NCBI GenBank assembly: GCA_958510825.1
Contig: OY294049.1
Coordinates: forward strand, 24,256,945-24,320,944
Length of the DNA: 64,000 bases
Direction of reading: 5' to 3'
Source of the DNA: Brachypterus glaber
Lineage: Eukaryota; Arthropoda; Insecta; Coleoptera; Kateretidae
Shown: positions 23,779 to 35,204 of the stretch, in pieces
How the letters are laid out: each line of letters starts with the position of its first letter
Numbering within the stretch: the first letter of the stretch is position 1
Made by a program: the position numbers and the translations under genes
The notes under the pieces: generated by a model
What the model was told of the DNA's origin: nothing
What the model saw: only the letters and a program-made list of their open reading frames with translations
The model's database searches: none

Positions 23779-24018
23779 TACACTGATAAAAAGGATTTAT
23801 TTGGATATGGCCAATTAAATTATTTGATTGTAACAAATTTTATTTGTGTCAAATATTTAGTTCATACAAACATATATTTAAATTTCAAAATGATTTATTA
23901 ATGGGAATAAAATAGTTTATTTGACAGAAATAAAATTTATTTTTCACAACCAAATAATTTAATTGGCCATATCCAACCAAATATTTAGTTGGCACAAATT
24001 AACTGTTTTATTAGTGTA
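23779..24018. mobile_element. 240 bp MITE with CACTGATAAA ends
   Basis: TACACTGATAAAA at 23779 is answered by TTTTATTAGTGTA ending at 24018. Inner arms GGATATGGCCAATTAAATTA with AACAAATTTTATTTGTG and their inverses are found at 23806-23850 and about 23930-23980. TA borders both ends. No coding content. Confidence 0.75.
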
Positions 24019-25102
24019 CCAGTCTGTCATGTCAAGGACTTCGTAACATAGGTATCAACAGTGTTAATATCGTCGCCTTCCTTATATAAAGTGACATGTT
24101 CATTGGAAAATCAATAGACATGTCGGTATTTTGCAACAATACATTTTGAGATATATAGAAGATACGCCCCTATGTTATAAATAATATTCCTTCGAAACCA
24201 GCCTAAAAATAAGTAAATGCGACAAACAAGGCTCTCTTCGCCGAAAGTTCACATTTAGTTCATAAATTCTTAAGTAAAATTTTTAGAATGAAAGTTGCAA
24301 CAAAATGCATACATGCATACAAATTGATCGTCAATTTTTTGAATACAAAATAAACTGAAGTTATTCCTATAAGAACACTGAGGTGGTCCTTTTTTCTTTA
24401 TTTTAAAATATTTTACATAACGCACTTTGTTATAGGCATAGAAGAATAAGGGGAAAGGGAGGATAAAACTTGTCTAAAAAGTGCGTTACGTAATACTTGA
24501 AGGAATCTTATGTAAATACTTATTTCCTTCAAATGAAAGTACTTTCGTCCAAAAGTCTCATTTTTATTAGTTATTTTCTGCTCGTCATTTTTTAAAATTT
24601 ATTTTGGTCTAAGGTGAGTTTATTAAATATGTAGATTTAAAAAATGCAATTTTGCATAGTGTTTTAATAAATTTTGATTTTTAAATTACTTTTATTTATT
24701 TAGGGACCACCCTAACGAGCATGCATGTTGAAATTCATGCATATGAGGTAAAAGTAATTTCATTTATTAAACAAAAATGTACATAAAATAATAGAATAAC
24801 GTTTAACATATTGTACATGCAATTCAAATCAGAATTATTAAACAAAAATAACTGAAGATTAAATAAATTTAATTTAAAAATATATAAATATTTGCAAATA
24901 TTTAAATAATACTGCATAGAGAAATAAATATAATAAAATCCCTCCTCCCCAATAACTCTACTTCACACCATATGCACTCACTGACTCCTCATTCAAACTA
25001 ATTCCTATTAAGACAAAATTTGTCTATAGGCTAAGCCTGTCTCTTAAATAACCCAAACAAATATGATGACTCAACTGACTCAACCGACTTGACTTAAAAA
25101 AT
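24019..25102. other. AT-rich DNA, no gene supported
   Basis: CATAACGCACTTTGTTATAG and AAAGTGCGTTACGTAATAC (24416, 24478) form a small inverted pair. A TATGCACTCACTGACTCCTC segment near 24970 touches the minisatellite-arm family described at 59299. The minus frame at 24735-24917 is low complexity. Confidence 0.4.
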
Positions 25103-25419
25103 ACTTTTATCCAATACATACAGATAATAAGACAATTACCAGCTTTATTTTAAATAGATAAACTCAGTAATAACCCCCGCGTGGCTTTTACTTTATTGAG
25201 TGGATAATTATTTATTTTACCCACTCAACTGTCACTTGTCAAATTATTTTCTTGTAAATGTCATTAAAATTTTTAATAAAAATATGAATTCCTAAGCTAT
25301 TTATTGGATAAAACATTGTATGGCACCCTCGAAAATTAACCTGCTTGGCTGACGCCTCGCAGGTTAATTTTCTCATGGGCAATAACTTACTTTACCCACT
25401 AGCACCATAAATAACTATT
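25103..25419. repeat. 0.33 kb family, copy 2
   Basis: Same two-module layout as 21384-21710. The hairpin AAAATTAACCTGC/GCAGGTTAATTTT is perfect here (around 25335-25372). The right edge abuts the next repeat family at TAACTATTTCTACGATCT with no spacer, suggesting insertion of one family beside or into the other. Confidence 0.75.
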
Positions 25420-26035
25420 TCTACGATCTAATAGAAAAGTTAACATTTCTACAACAACAAATGAAGTTTTCAGATTTCAAAATAACCTATTTCGTAGTAT
25501 TTTACTTTTTTGCTCGTTTGGACTTAACTGACTCAACTGAATTGACTTAAAAAATATTTTTCCACGATCTAATAGAAAAGTTGACATTTCTACAAAAACA
25601 AATGAAGTTTTCAGACTTCAAAATAACCTATTTCTTAGTATTTTACTTTTTTGATCGTTTGGACTTTGACATGACAGCAAACAGAAAAGTGATTTTTTTC
25701 GCTCACACAGTGTAGGCAAGCGCATGTCAATCGTATAACAACTGTCAGTTATATGCGACGAGATGTTGGTCTTTTGTCTCTCTTGTGTGCTATATATTTG
25801 TTGTTACGAAAAAATTATGGAGAGTTACTGTGATTAGGATTCTACTTTTACACCAACAGATTTGCCGAAATTTGTACTCTATATAAGTGCTGGGACCTTG
25901 TAAGGTAAGTTACTGTCTGAAATGTATTTATTTATTTATTTTAGATCGTAGGAAAAATATTGTTTTTATAATGAGCACAAAATGTGATTTCTGTTCAAAT
26001 CAGTCATTTTGCGTTCTTATTACAAAAATAACTAT
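25414..26035. mobile_element. TTTCTACGATCTAA family, copy 2 with internal duplication
   Basis: The left terminus is at about 25418. A second terminus-like start (CCACGATCTAATAGAAAAGT) occurs at 25562, so the first ~140 bp is duplicated. Between the two starts lies GACTTAACTGACTCAACTGA. The right TIR TTTAGATCGTAGGAAAAAT is at about 25940-25957, and the second hairpin module follows. AAGTCCAAAC on the minus strand occurs in both halves (25516-25525, 25657-25666), exactly where the other copies read CTCGTTACCATGACAG. Confidence 0.7.
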
Positions 26036-26059
26036 TCCCTACGACTTAGTTAGTAGTTA

Positions 26060-27320
26060 GTGCCTATTTCCCACCCGTTGCCTATGACAACGGTTGGGAA
26101 ACGACGATCAGCTGATTTTACATACCTGCTGTCAGAAAATTAGTAAACATCTAACACATAACCTCACATAGTCTGGTCAACAAGTTCTTTTTGGACCATC
26201 TTTCTCTATGAAAACCGAAAATTATGAGCGAGGTGTCATTCGATTCGTAATGGCATTTAGAACATATTTAAAAAAAAAAGTTGGGGCTGCAAAAATTGCA
26301 AAAGTTATTATAAACAATTTAATAAGAAAAGAGAGGTTTGGTTTTTCGCGAATATCTCGAAAACTATTGCAAATATAGGAAAATCGGAAAAAAGATACAA
26401 AGAGAGCAGGAAATTTCCTAATGAAAGTCCTAACACCTGGAAACTATAATCTGCGGCAAAAATGTTTTATCCCAATTTTCTTATTAAGACCTCGATAATA
26501 TTTGAAATAGATGCCTATTTTTTTTTTCCTTTTTTGGAGCCTTAAACTATAGAAAAGAGGGGTTGGAGGGGTGGAAACATTAATAAAATTTAATTTTCCA
26601 TTTTTTTATTAACAAAGCATTGAAATATTTTTTTTTTCAACTAACAAGTGTGATTTTAAGCAATGAAAACATTTTTTTAAGAAACAATTTTTTTCTTAAA
26701 AAGCATTATTTTCATTATTAATTAGATTTCCAAAAAAAAAAATAGATTATCTCATACAGAATGTATTTGTTTATAACAATTTTTTAAACAATAAGATTTA
26801 AAAAAATTAAAAAATATTTTCATGTGGCTTCTGTCAATAAAAAAAACAAAGCAATCGGGATATTTGAAAAAAAAATATTTCAATGCTCTATTTACGTTTT
26901 TAATTTTTCAATATCTTCGATTGTTAATAATTAATTTTTTTTAATTTTTAATAAAGGAAAAAAAATCAGGAATCGATTTCAAAAATTATCGAGGTTTTTT
27001 TGTTAACTTGAAAAAATTTGTTAATTAAATTACCAAAAGCATAGTTAATAAGAAAATTAGATTAGCAATTTTGCAATTTTTGCAGCCCCAACTTTTTTTT
27101 TCAAATATTTTCTAAATGCAATTATGAATCGAATGACACCTCGCTCATAATTTTCGGTTTCCATAGAAAAAAAGTCCAAACCAAAAGGCACTTGTTGACC
27201 AGACTACATTGACAAACTAATTTTAAGATAAGTTTTGCGTTTTTTTGATGTACAGGTGTTTGGTCGTAGGAAAAATAGTACACGCACCTCGACGCACCTA
27301 GGTTCGCGTACTCGGTGCGG
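26060..27320. repeat. Repeat related to 3690-3892, split by a TIR element
   Basis: Left part 26060-26170 and right part 27205-27320 are the inverse of 3690-3892. The copy at 3690 gives the continuous version, so the middle is a later insertion. The right edge GTACACGCACCTCGACGCAC matches the terminus of the foldback at 2842-3728. Confidence 0.7.
26171..27204. mobile_element. 1.03 kb foldback nested insertion, TA target
   Basis: GTCTGGTCAACAAGT starts at 26171 and ACTTGTTGACCAGAC ends at 27204, each flanked by TA. Arms of about 140 bp include CCGAAAATTATGAGCGAGGT, a GTCATTCGATTCG segment and TTGGGGCTGCAAAAATTGCA with inverses at 27070-27165. The interior is extremely AT-rich with no coding sequence. 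Confidence 0.85.
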
Positions 27321-27654
27321 AATATACTATGTCATGGCAAGTCATTGTCAAAATACGTGTTTAGTTTACTAATTTACCTATTTATTAGTAAGCGTTTAGA
27401 TCATCATCAGTAGTTTGTTTGGATCTTTAAGAGATAGGCTCAGTGCCTATGGCTCATTTGTCTAAAATAGAATTAGTTTGAATGCATAATTGGGGGAATC
27501 AGTCTTTGCTCACTGATGCATCTGTCATGAATTGGAGTTGGGGGCGGGGGAAGAAGTGGGAGGGGTATGAGAACGAATGCGATAGGGGGGGAGGGATGTG
27601 CGGGAGGAGTGAGACTAGCTCACTGATGCTGGGAATGCATCTGTCCTGAATTGG
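27321..27654. other. Transition into retrotransposon remnant
   Basis: A purine-rich, GGGG-containing stretch (27537-27615) lies just 3' of the minus-strand reverse-transcriptase remnant and is probably its 3' UTR. GCTCACTGATGC occurs near 27508 and 27618, suggesting a local duplication. Confidence 0.45.
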
Positions 27655-28330
27655 TGGGTACCATTACTGATTGAGGACGTTCTTGATCTTTTTGTGGGTG
27701 TAGTGGATTTCGTGATCATAATCTAGAAAGTTTGAAATGAGGGGGTTTGGGTGATCTAAATTGTCTTGTGCTGTAGCAGATGATTTGTGTTTTTAGGAGG
27801 GGCATTTCGAGATCTCTGTGTATTTGGTTATTCCTCATGAACCAGGGGGCATCGAGGCATATTCAGAGTGCCTTATTTTGGAAGGCCTGAAGTTTGGCTG
27901 AGAGCTTTTTGTTAAGAGTGATTTTGTTCCAGGCTGGGGCTCCGTAGAGGAGTACCGGCTTTAGGGTTTGGTTGTAAAGAAGAGATTTGTTTTTGATGGT
28001 TAGGGGGCTCTTTCTACCTATTAAAGGGTGGAGTTTGGAGAGGTGGCAGTTGGCTATTTGCAGGGTGTTTTTGACGTGCTGATTCCACGTTAGGTTTTTG
28101 GAAATTGTAATGCCGAGGTATTTAGCATGATTTTCCCAGTTTGGAGAACCATTTGATTAGGGCATCCATTTGGCGCTGGAGGGCGATATGGATGCGCTGG
28201 GGTTTTTTGGCTTTTGCTAGGATGTCGTCGGCGAACAGTACCCCGTGTTTTTGTAATATCTGCAGTGAAGAGGTTGTACAGAAGGGGGGATAGTAGTAAA
28301 CGTTTAGAGTACGCGAAACACCCATTTATG
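27655..28330 (-). pseudogene. Jockey-type non-LTR reverse transcriptase remnant
   Basis: On the minus strand, the C-terminal half of a non-LTR reverse transcriptase can be read in pieces: SPLLYNLFTADI, then the catalytic-motif region VLFADDILAKAKK, then KYLGITISKNLTWNQH, then LLYGAPAW, then AFQNKAL followed by an in-frame TGA, then ICLDAPWFMRNNQIHRDL. The order and motifs fit the palm-thumb and C-terminal region of Jockey-clade elements, which encode an endonuclease-RT for target-primed reverse transcription. Frame changes around 28250 and 28130, plus the TGA near 27862, show it is dead. It is 5'-truncated at about 28330, as is typical of these elements. Noticeably more GC-rich than its surroundings. 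Confidence 0.85.
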
Positions 28331-28793
28331 TGGCTAATCAAGTATATGTAGTGCGAAGTAGGGTTATTAGGGAGTGGGGTTATTGCAGACTATTTAAGGA
28401 TGTTACGGGAGTAGATAATTAAGAGTAATATAAAGGCAATCTTTTTTTTTGTATTTTAATATTATAAAAAAAAAATAATTTTTGATAGAAATACATTTAT
28501 TTGAAATGTGATGATATAGAAGAAAGTTAAAGTTAAATGGTCAGATAGAGTTATCATATGGAAATAACTAGTTAGGAGAAGAAAAATGATGGATCAATAA
28601 TCAAAATATATATAAAATATATAAATAAATATATAAAATGGCAGAATTTTGTTGAATTTATTATTTATGAAATTTTTCTCCATTCGATCCAAAAATAAAA
28701 ATATGAGTAAAATCTAAAATTCCATAGTATTAAAATAGTATTATTTTTTGAGTAGAATATTTAGTTGTGTTGAACACATTAAAGGCTGATTCA
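28331..28793. other. AT-rich spacer
   Basis: Simple AT-rich DNA between the RT remnant and a MITE; no exon. Confidence 0.4.
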
Positions 28794-28941
28794 GGCAAAC
28801 TTATCACTAGTTAGGTCCAAAGTCCAAACTAAGCTTATCTGTGGTGTTTTATTACCCAAAAAAAAAGTTCGCTCTTCACCTGGCCAATAAAAAGGACAGA
28901 ATGGCTTAGTTTAGTTAGTGATAATTATGTCTGAATCAGCC
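28794..28941. mobile_element. 148 bp MITE, GGCTGATTCAG ends
   Basis: GGCTGATTCAGGCAAACTTA at 28794 is inverted at the right as ATGTCTGAATCAGCC ending at 28941, with inner pairing TATCACTAGTTAG and CTTAGTTTAGTTAGTGATA. AAGTCCAAAC lies inside at 28820-28829, where it forms part of the arm (its inverse is the diverged AGTTTAG). Confidence 0.7.
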
Positions 28942-29976
28942 ATAAGAGGTTTAATTAAAAGTAGACAAAAATAAAATTAATAAACTATGTAGTTACCTAA
29001 TAAAATATTTATTTAATGTAAAAATATGCATTCTATAAAAATTTTATGTAAACCAAACATTTAGCTAATATTAAAATAAGCAATAAACAAAAATATACAA
29101 TATAACTAGGTCATGTAAAATATTTAATTATTATACAGTAAATTAAAAACATAACAAAATGTATTAAAAAAATAAATATTTTTAAAAAATTTACATGCTT
29201 TAGCATACAAAAAATATAATAAAAAATAATTTACAAATAAAAATAATTTACAAAAATGCACCACCAATTACTAATGTTAATTAAATCAGATTATATAAAA
29301 TAGACGTTATAAAAAATAATTTGACTTGTATATACAAATAAACGTATTATATATAAATATATTATTTTAGATGATATGCAAAATTATTATTATACCAAAT
29401 TTTAATTGTCAATTTAGCAAATATAATGATGCATCATCGATGATGACTAGTAATGAGTATTTCCAGAGTAAAAAGAAAATTTGGATGTACGTTTTTTTTT
29501 ATAACTGTAATTTAACATTTGTATCATACAGTGGCCGCCATAAGGTCTGTACCATATGAAAAAGTTTTTTATTCAACAAAAAATTTAAAAAATTGACTTT
29601 ACCATCCAAAAGAGCATAAAAATTAAGCAAAAAAATACATTTAAAATTTAACATTAGGAAATTACAAATTTTGTCACCAAAATCCGATTTTTTACCAAAA
29701 CTTTGTATTTAGCATTTTTATAAACTACTTTTTCCTATTTATAGGAAAAACTTGTTACTAACATTTCGAAAATTTTGCAAATAGTAGCACTGTTGCCAAT
29801 TTCAATTTTTAAATACTATTTAGGAAACATTTAAATTAAATATCAAATTTTAAATCTCAATTTTTGTTTAATTCATATGCTCTCCTAGTTGGTAAAGACT
29901 ATTTTGAAAAATATTTAATAATAAAAAGCTAATTCAAACGTTGTAGACTTAATGACTGTCACTGTATATGATTATA
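28942..29976. other. Very AT-rich DNA, no gene supported
   Basis: Long runs of A/T with no splice-bounded exon. The frame at 29371-29559 is low complexity. Confidence 0.4.
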
Positions 29977-31050
29977 TACAGAGCGGTCCAAATGTCACCC
30001 CCTCTTATCTTTTAAACGAGTTTAGGTAGGTATCGCCTATAAATTTAGAACACGTAAATAAACAAACTATCTTTTTGGGTAGATTTGATATGTTCAGCTT
30101 TTAAAATATGTACAGGGGCAAACACGTAAATTATAAATATAACTTTTGAACGAAATGAGATAAAAACTTTAAATTTGGAATATGTAAATCACACAATAAA
30201 AGTTGTCATTTGCCATCTTTTTCAATTTTTTATTCGGTAAGGTGGCACCAGGGGGGCAATGGGGAACAATATTTCAAATGTCACTCTAGATCTTGTGATA
30301 CTTAATTTTAAATAGTTTATTTTTTTGAATATTTTTTTTGCTTCAAAATTATTAAAATGTTTAATATTTTGTGCATAAATATTAAAATTTTTACATGCAA
30401 ATGATAAATAATTAGTCTTAACATGATAATACGCCATGTATTAACTATTTGGAATTTTTGCGCAAAATTTCCAAAATTAATTTTTCAGAAATACTGACAA
30501 TGTCATCAATTTATAAGAAAAAAATCTTAAAAAAATATTAAAAAATAAATAGTTACATGGTTAAAGGAGAATTTTAAGCTCTTTAAAATGACATATCACA
30601 AGACTTAGGGTGCCATTTAGAATATTGTCCACCACTACTCCTCTGGCGCCGCCTTAACCAATAAAAAATTGAAAAATATGACAAGTGATAGTTTTTTTTA
30701 TGTGATGTGCATATTCCAAATATAAAGTTTATTTCTCATCCCGTTCAAAAGTTACGGTGAGTGTACCATTTAAAGAATAACCCTGTACCTATACTACAAA
30801 AAAAAATCTTAAAAAATCGATTTTTTAGAAAAAAATTATAAAATGAAAAAAATTGTTTAAAAAATAAAAAATGATGTATAACACGATCCCGTTTTTATTT
30901 AAAAAATTCCCCACATTTTAGTAGCTAATAATTTCAAAAATATGCCAAAAGATAGTTTAAGTTGTCTTATTACATGTTCCAAATTGGAAGCCGATGTTTC
31001 AACTCAGTTAAAAGTTAAGAGGGGGATAGTTACTTTTGGACCGCACTGTA
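29977..31050. mobile_element. 1.07 kb foldback, TACAG(A/T)GCGGTCC ends
   Basis: TACAGAGCGGTCCAAATGTC at 29977 and the inverse TTTGGACCGCACTGTA ending at 31050 border the element, with TA at both sides. Inverted inner blocks include ATTTTTTATTCGGTAAGGTG (about 30225) against CGCCTTAACCAATAAAAAAT (about 30650). No transposase is visible. Confidence 0.75.
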
Positions 31051-31171
31051 TATGATTTCGAATTAACATAGAAAATCATTAAAGCTTTTATGCTTAAAAT
31101 ATTTAATAATGTATATAATTAAAACATTAGTCAACATTTTTAACTCAAAATGAAATAAAGCTTTATGAGCA

Positions 31172-32338
31172 TACACGGTGTATTTGAAATAGCATCGGAA
31201 ATTTTAACATGATAAAATATGACAAAAAGTTCCTATAAACATATGTCTAAAAATGCGTCATAAGGGAGCTACGCCCCTTTGAAAGTGGCTAAAAAAATCG
31301 GTTTTTATTTAATAACTCAGGAACCCTTTGAGATATATCAACGAGGTTTTGCACGTCAACTAATCCTACCAAGGCCCGTTTTTATGTGTTATTTTCATGT
31401 ACTTATTTCAACCAGGGGTGTGCGAAACGGGGGGGGCTCATCAGTTTTTTGTCCCAAACTTTTTTCTGTGTAACTTTTTTGCAATTTTATTTTTGAAATA
31501 TGATTCCTCAGGTCAAAATACATAAAAAAAGTACTCTTGTTGTAATATTGTAGGATTAACCGTTTTCGAGAAAAATTCATTTGTAGGTGAAATTCCACGG
31601 TTCGTGGACGAAAAATTAAATACTAAAATGTTGAAAACCAAAATTTTAATGATGCAGGGCGAATGTACATTAAAAACTAAGAAAAAAACCTCATATACAG
31701 GTACTTCCAAAAATCAATCCTAATGGAGCTATGGTCTCCTAAATATGCACCATTTTTAAAGGGCTATGGTAGCTTTAAAAGCGTTTTTCGCCCTACATGT
31801 ATGGAAACTTTTTTTCTTAGTTTTTGATGTAGAATAACATTGCATTATTAAAATTTTGGTTTTCAACATTTTAGTATTTAATTTTTCGTTCTCGAACCGT
31901 GGAATTTCACCTTCAAATGAATTTTTCTCGAAAACGGTTAATCCTACAGTATTACAACAAGAGTACCTTTTTTTATGTATTTTGACCTGAGGAATCATAT
32001 TTCAAAAATAAAATTGCAAAAAAGTTACACAGAAAAAAGTTTGGGACAAAAAACTAATAAGCCCCCCCCGTTTCGCACACCCCTGGTTGAAATAAGTACA
32101 TGAAAATAACACATAAAAACGGGCCTTGGTAGGATTACTTGACGTGCAAAACCTCGTTGATATATCTCAAAGGTTTCCTGAGTTATTAAATAAAAACCGA
32201 TTTTTTTAGCCACTTTCAAAGGGGCGTAGCTCCCTTATGACGCATTTTTAGACATATGTTTATAGGAACTTTTTGTCATATTTTATGATGTAGAATCACC
32301 TGTTAAAATTTCCGATGCTATTTCAAATACACCCTGTA
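31172..32338. mobile_element. 1.17 kb near-complete palindromic element
   Basis: TACACGGTGTATTTGAAATA at 31172 is answered by TATTTCAAATACACCCTGTA ending at 32338. The arms continue almost to the centre at about 31755. The same 64-residue frame is read at 31279-31473 on plus and 32025-32219 on minus with only a few differences. The element is essentially one long hairpin. The frames inside are by-products of the repeat. Confidence 0.85.
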
Positions 32339-34385
32339 TAGCACTATATTAAATTGATGTTATGCACTCCCCCGATTTAACTCGTTGTGAGTAGGTTGGC
32401 TCTTTTTCGCTTACCCGAGTTAACTCGCGAGACTTATATTTTGCCGAATTGGTGAAACATTACCCACTTTTCCAAAAAAAAGTGGTGCGTCAAGGAGTTA
32501 AATAATTTTCTATGCAATTATAGTAAAAATTGTTAAACTAAAATCTAATTTTTTTCGCTTTATATCTATTTAATTACAAAAAATAAGTTTCGTACAGTAA
32601 ACTAAGTCATTTAGTTTTTTTTGAAAACTATAAATAATAGAAATTAAAGCTACAGCTTCGAGTTTATTGTACGAGTTAGTTCAATAATTAAACAACTATT
32701 GAATAGAAGGTATTTTTTGCAATGACCTAATTTACAAAAACTAGTTTTAATACGGTTTCCAAAATAAAACTTGTGCGCATCGTTATATCAAAAGCAGCAT
32801 GTTGCAATTCTTCTGAAAACTTTTTGAATAGTATTGTTTTAAAATAAATATCTTTTAATGTCTTAGATGTACCGATAATCCATCGACTTAGTATACACTT
32901 GAAAGTAGAACTCTTATCTCCTTTAGACTAAAGAAACCCGAACGAAGAGATCGGCGCACGGTGGGGATTTTTTCAAATCTAGCAAGACCAAAATAGCAAA
33001 ACGAACTTTTAAATAAACAGATTGAAGTATCATTGCCTGAAAATAAACTGTTTAAAGTTTAATAAAATGACTGGGACAAGCCTTTGGATACTATGGTTTG
33101 TTTCATCAAGCAAGATAGTAAATTAAAAATCGTACAGTAAATATTTTTACAACAGGTTTGAATAGTATATGTTTGTGTATAGAATATGGCTATGTTTAAT
33201 AAAATAAACTACGCAGTATATTCGCACATCCAATATTCGAATCTGTTTTGAAAATATTCACTTTGCAATTTTTAATTTACTATCTTGCTTGATGAAACAG
33301 ACTACACATGTTTATAAAAAGAGCATTAAGTTGGCATATAAGTACTTTAAATCTCTGGCTTTATTTTTTTTTCTAAGAAATTATTTTAAATCTGATATTT
33401 TTATTTTAATTGACAAATTTATCAGTATATTTTATTTTGCTTGATCTACAGTTTGATTCCTGTTGATTCAGGTAATAAAATTTTAACTCTCTGATAGCTT
33501 ATTTACAACTCTATCAAACCATAATAAATTTGGCCGCATAAAGTTGCATATTATTTTTGCACCCTTTTATTTTATGTGTATGGTCGAGCGAAAACGCTAA
33601 AATTAAAAAATTCGAAATGGGGGCGCCAAAATGGCAAATTTTGGTATTTATGTACAATGCCGACTCAAAATCGGTATGGGTTTTTGGGTCGTAGATTACG
33701 AATTTTTGGTCAAACTTTTAAAAACATTATTTTTAGCTCTTTTTATTAAAATTTGCAATATATAACTCCCCAAAATTGACCCCTAAAGCATTAAATTTTT
33801 ACAATTATTTTTTTCGTTCTGATCAGCTTATTTAAGTTGGTATTAATTTTTTTAGATTTTAATTAAAATTTACAAATTTTAAACCCTTAAAAATATATTT
33901 ATTATATTTTTAAACTATTTTTCTTGTTATTAACAAATTATTTTAAGTTAACACTGTTAGTTGGAATTTTGTCTTAGAAATTCAATTTGCCCTATTGTGC
34001 GGCGTACGTTCTGCCAGAGACAACAAAAAATGCGTGTTCTGCTAAGTTGCAGAGCAGCTCGGCATAAGTATAAAATTTCTAGTTTAGAGTGTGTACTAAA
34101 CGGATGGGTTACCTGTACATGTGTACATATTCAAATAGTTTCTATTTTAGAATTATTATTTTAAATATATATTTTGAAGATGATGAATAATGATTAGATG
34201 ATCAGAAAAAACCTATAGTGAAACAAAAAATAAAAGTATTTACTTTGGTAGTTCTTTAATATATTTTTTTAAACTGTAAAAATTTAAAAAATACATAAAC
34301 TTTGTAGTAAACTGTAACTGTAAACTTACAGTGTAATTTTTATGATAACATATGCATATATAATTATAAAAAAAATTAAGGGAAG
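32339..34385. other. AT-rich DNA with one inverted pair
   Basis: GTTTCATCAAGCAAGATAGT plus AAATTAAAAA at 33110-33130 is inverted at 33270-33300, making a small foldback of about 200 bp. I searched for a further 3' exon of the Sidestep-like gene on the minus strand here and saw none. Confidence 0.45.
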
Positions 34386-34391
34386 TTTATT
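34386..34391 (-). promoter_or_regulatory. Candidate poly(A) signal AATAAA
   Basis: On the minus strand AATAAA lies about 75 bases after the TAA stop at 34466-34464. It would serve a transcript in which exon 34683-34565 is not spliced at its donor. AATAAA is common in such AT-rich DNA, so this is suggestive only. Confidence 0.3.
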
Positions 34392-34463
34392 AAAATTTAC
34401 CTTTAATTAAAGTTAATTTTCGAAAAAGCACTACTTTTACTTTTTGCTACACTAACAGCTTCT

Positions 34464-34683
34464 TTAACATTCAGTGACAAGCTCTTGATTGCTATAAATC
34501 CAGCTTTTCCCGAAGGTAGACATGAAAGGCCTTCTATTATGATGACATCTACATAAACACTCACCTCTTGGTGTGTTCAATATGTCTGGCTGTCTCCTAC
34601 CATCTGGAGGGGTCATAATTATAGGAGCAGAATTCTCAGATTGACAATCAGATGCAGGCTTCAAAGTATATGCTACCACATAC
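34464..34683 (-). CDS. Sidestep-family exon: juxtamembrane cytoplasmic tail
   Basis: Exon 5 of those visible. The acceptor TTATATTCTAG is followed by one base completing an Arg codon from the previous exon, then YVVAYTLKPASD and RQPDILNTPRG. This is the conserved cytoplasmic segment that follows the membrane helix in insect Sidestep proteins. A strong donor (GAG|GTGAGT) lies at 34565/34564, giving a 119 bp exon ending in phase 1. That is my preferred end, with 34464 the outer limit. If the donor is not used, the frame adds about 33 residues, Cys/His/Arg-rich at first, and stops at 34464, giving a short-tail isoform. No next exon was found in the window. The exon acceptor is about 45 bp from a TIR element (34729). 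Confidence 0.85.
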
Positions 34684-34728
34684 CTAGAATATAATTATTA
34701 CGTCTAAAATATCACTAATGACCTATTA

Positions 34729-35072
34729 TACAGGGTGTCCCAGAACTCGCGGCCATCCTTGAAGGGGTACATAATATATTAAAAACTATGATTAAAAGTC
34801 ATATAAACATAGGGCCGCAAATCGGTCCTAATGGAGTTACGGCAGATTGAATGTAGGTCCCTTAAATAGAACCCTAATAAAATAATTTGACACTGCAGAG
34901 CGATTCCACATTAAAAACTAAAAAAAAAGTTTTTACACCCTGGTCCAAAAATAAATATTAAGTGAGTTATGTTAGGAGCCATTTGCGGGTCTACATTTAT
35001 ATAAGCTTTTTTAAACATTTTTTTATGTAGTATGTGTACCTTTAAGGATGGTCGCGAGTATTGGGATAGTAT
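34729..35072. mobile_element. ~345 bp foldback, CAGGGTGTCCC end
   Basis: TACAGGGTGTCCCAGAACTC and GCGGCCATCCTTGAAGG at 34729 are inverted at about 35038-35072 (CCTTTAAGGATGGTCGCGAG, then TATTGGGATAGTA). Inner inverted AAAAACTA and TTTTTA segments follow. Inserted just upstream of the Sidestep tail exon, within the intron. Confidence 0.75.
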
Positions 35073-35204
35073 GTGTTTCAAAACGAGATAAATATAGATT
35101 TTTTTCAAATAACTTTTACCTCAAGAAGGAACATGATGAAATCTAGCGTATGCTTTGTTTAAAGCGTGAACCAACTACGACGAGGGGCTGGTGGGGAGTG
35201 ACTA

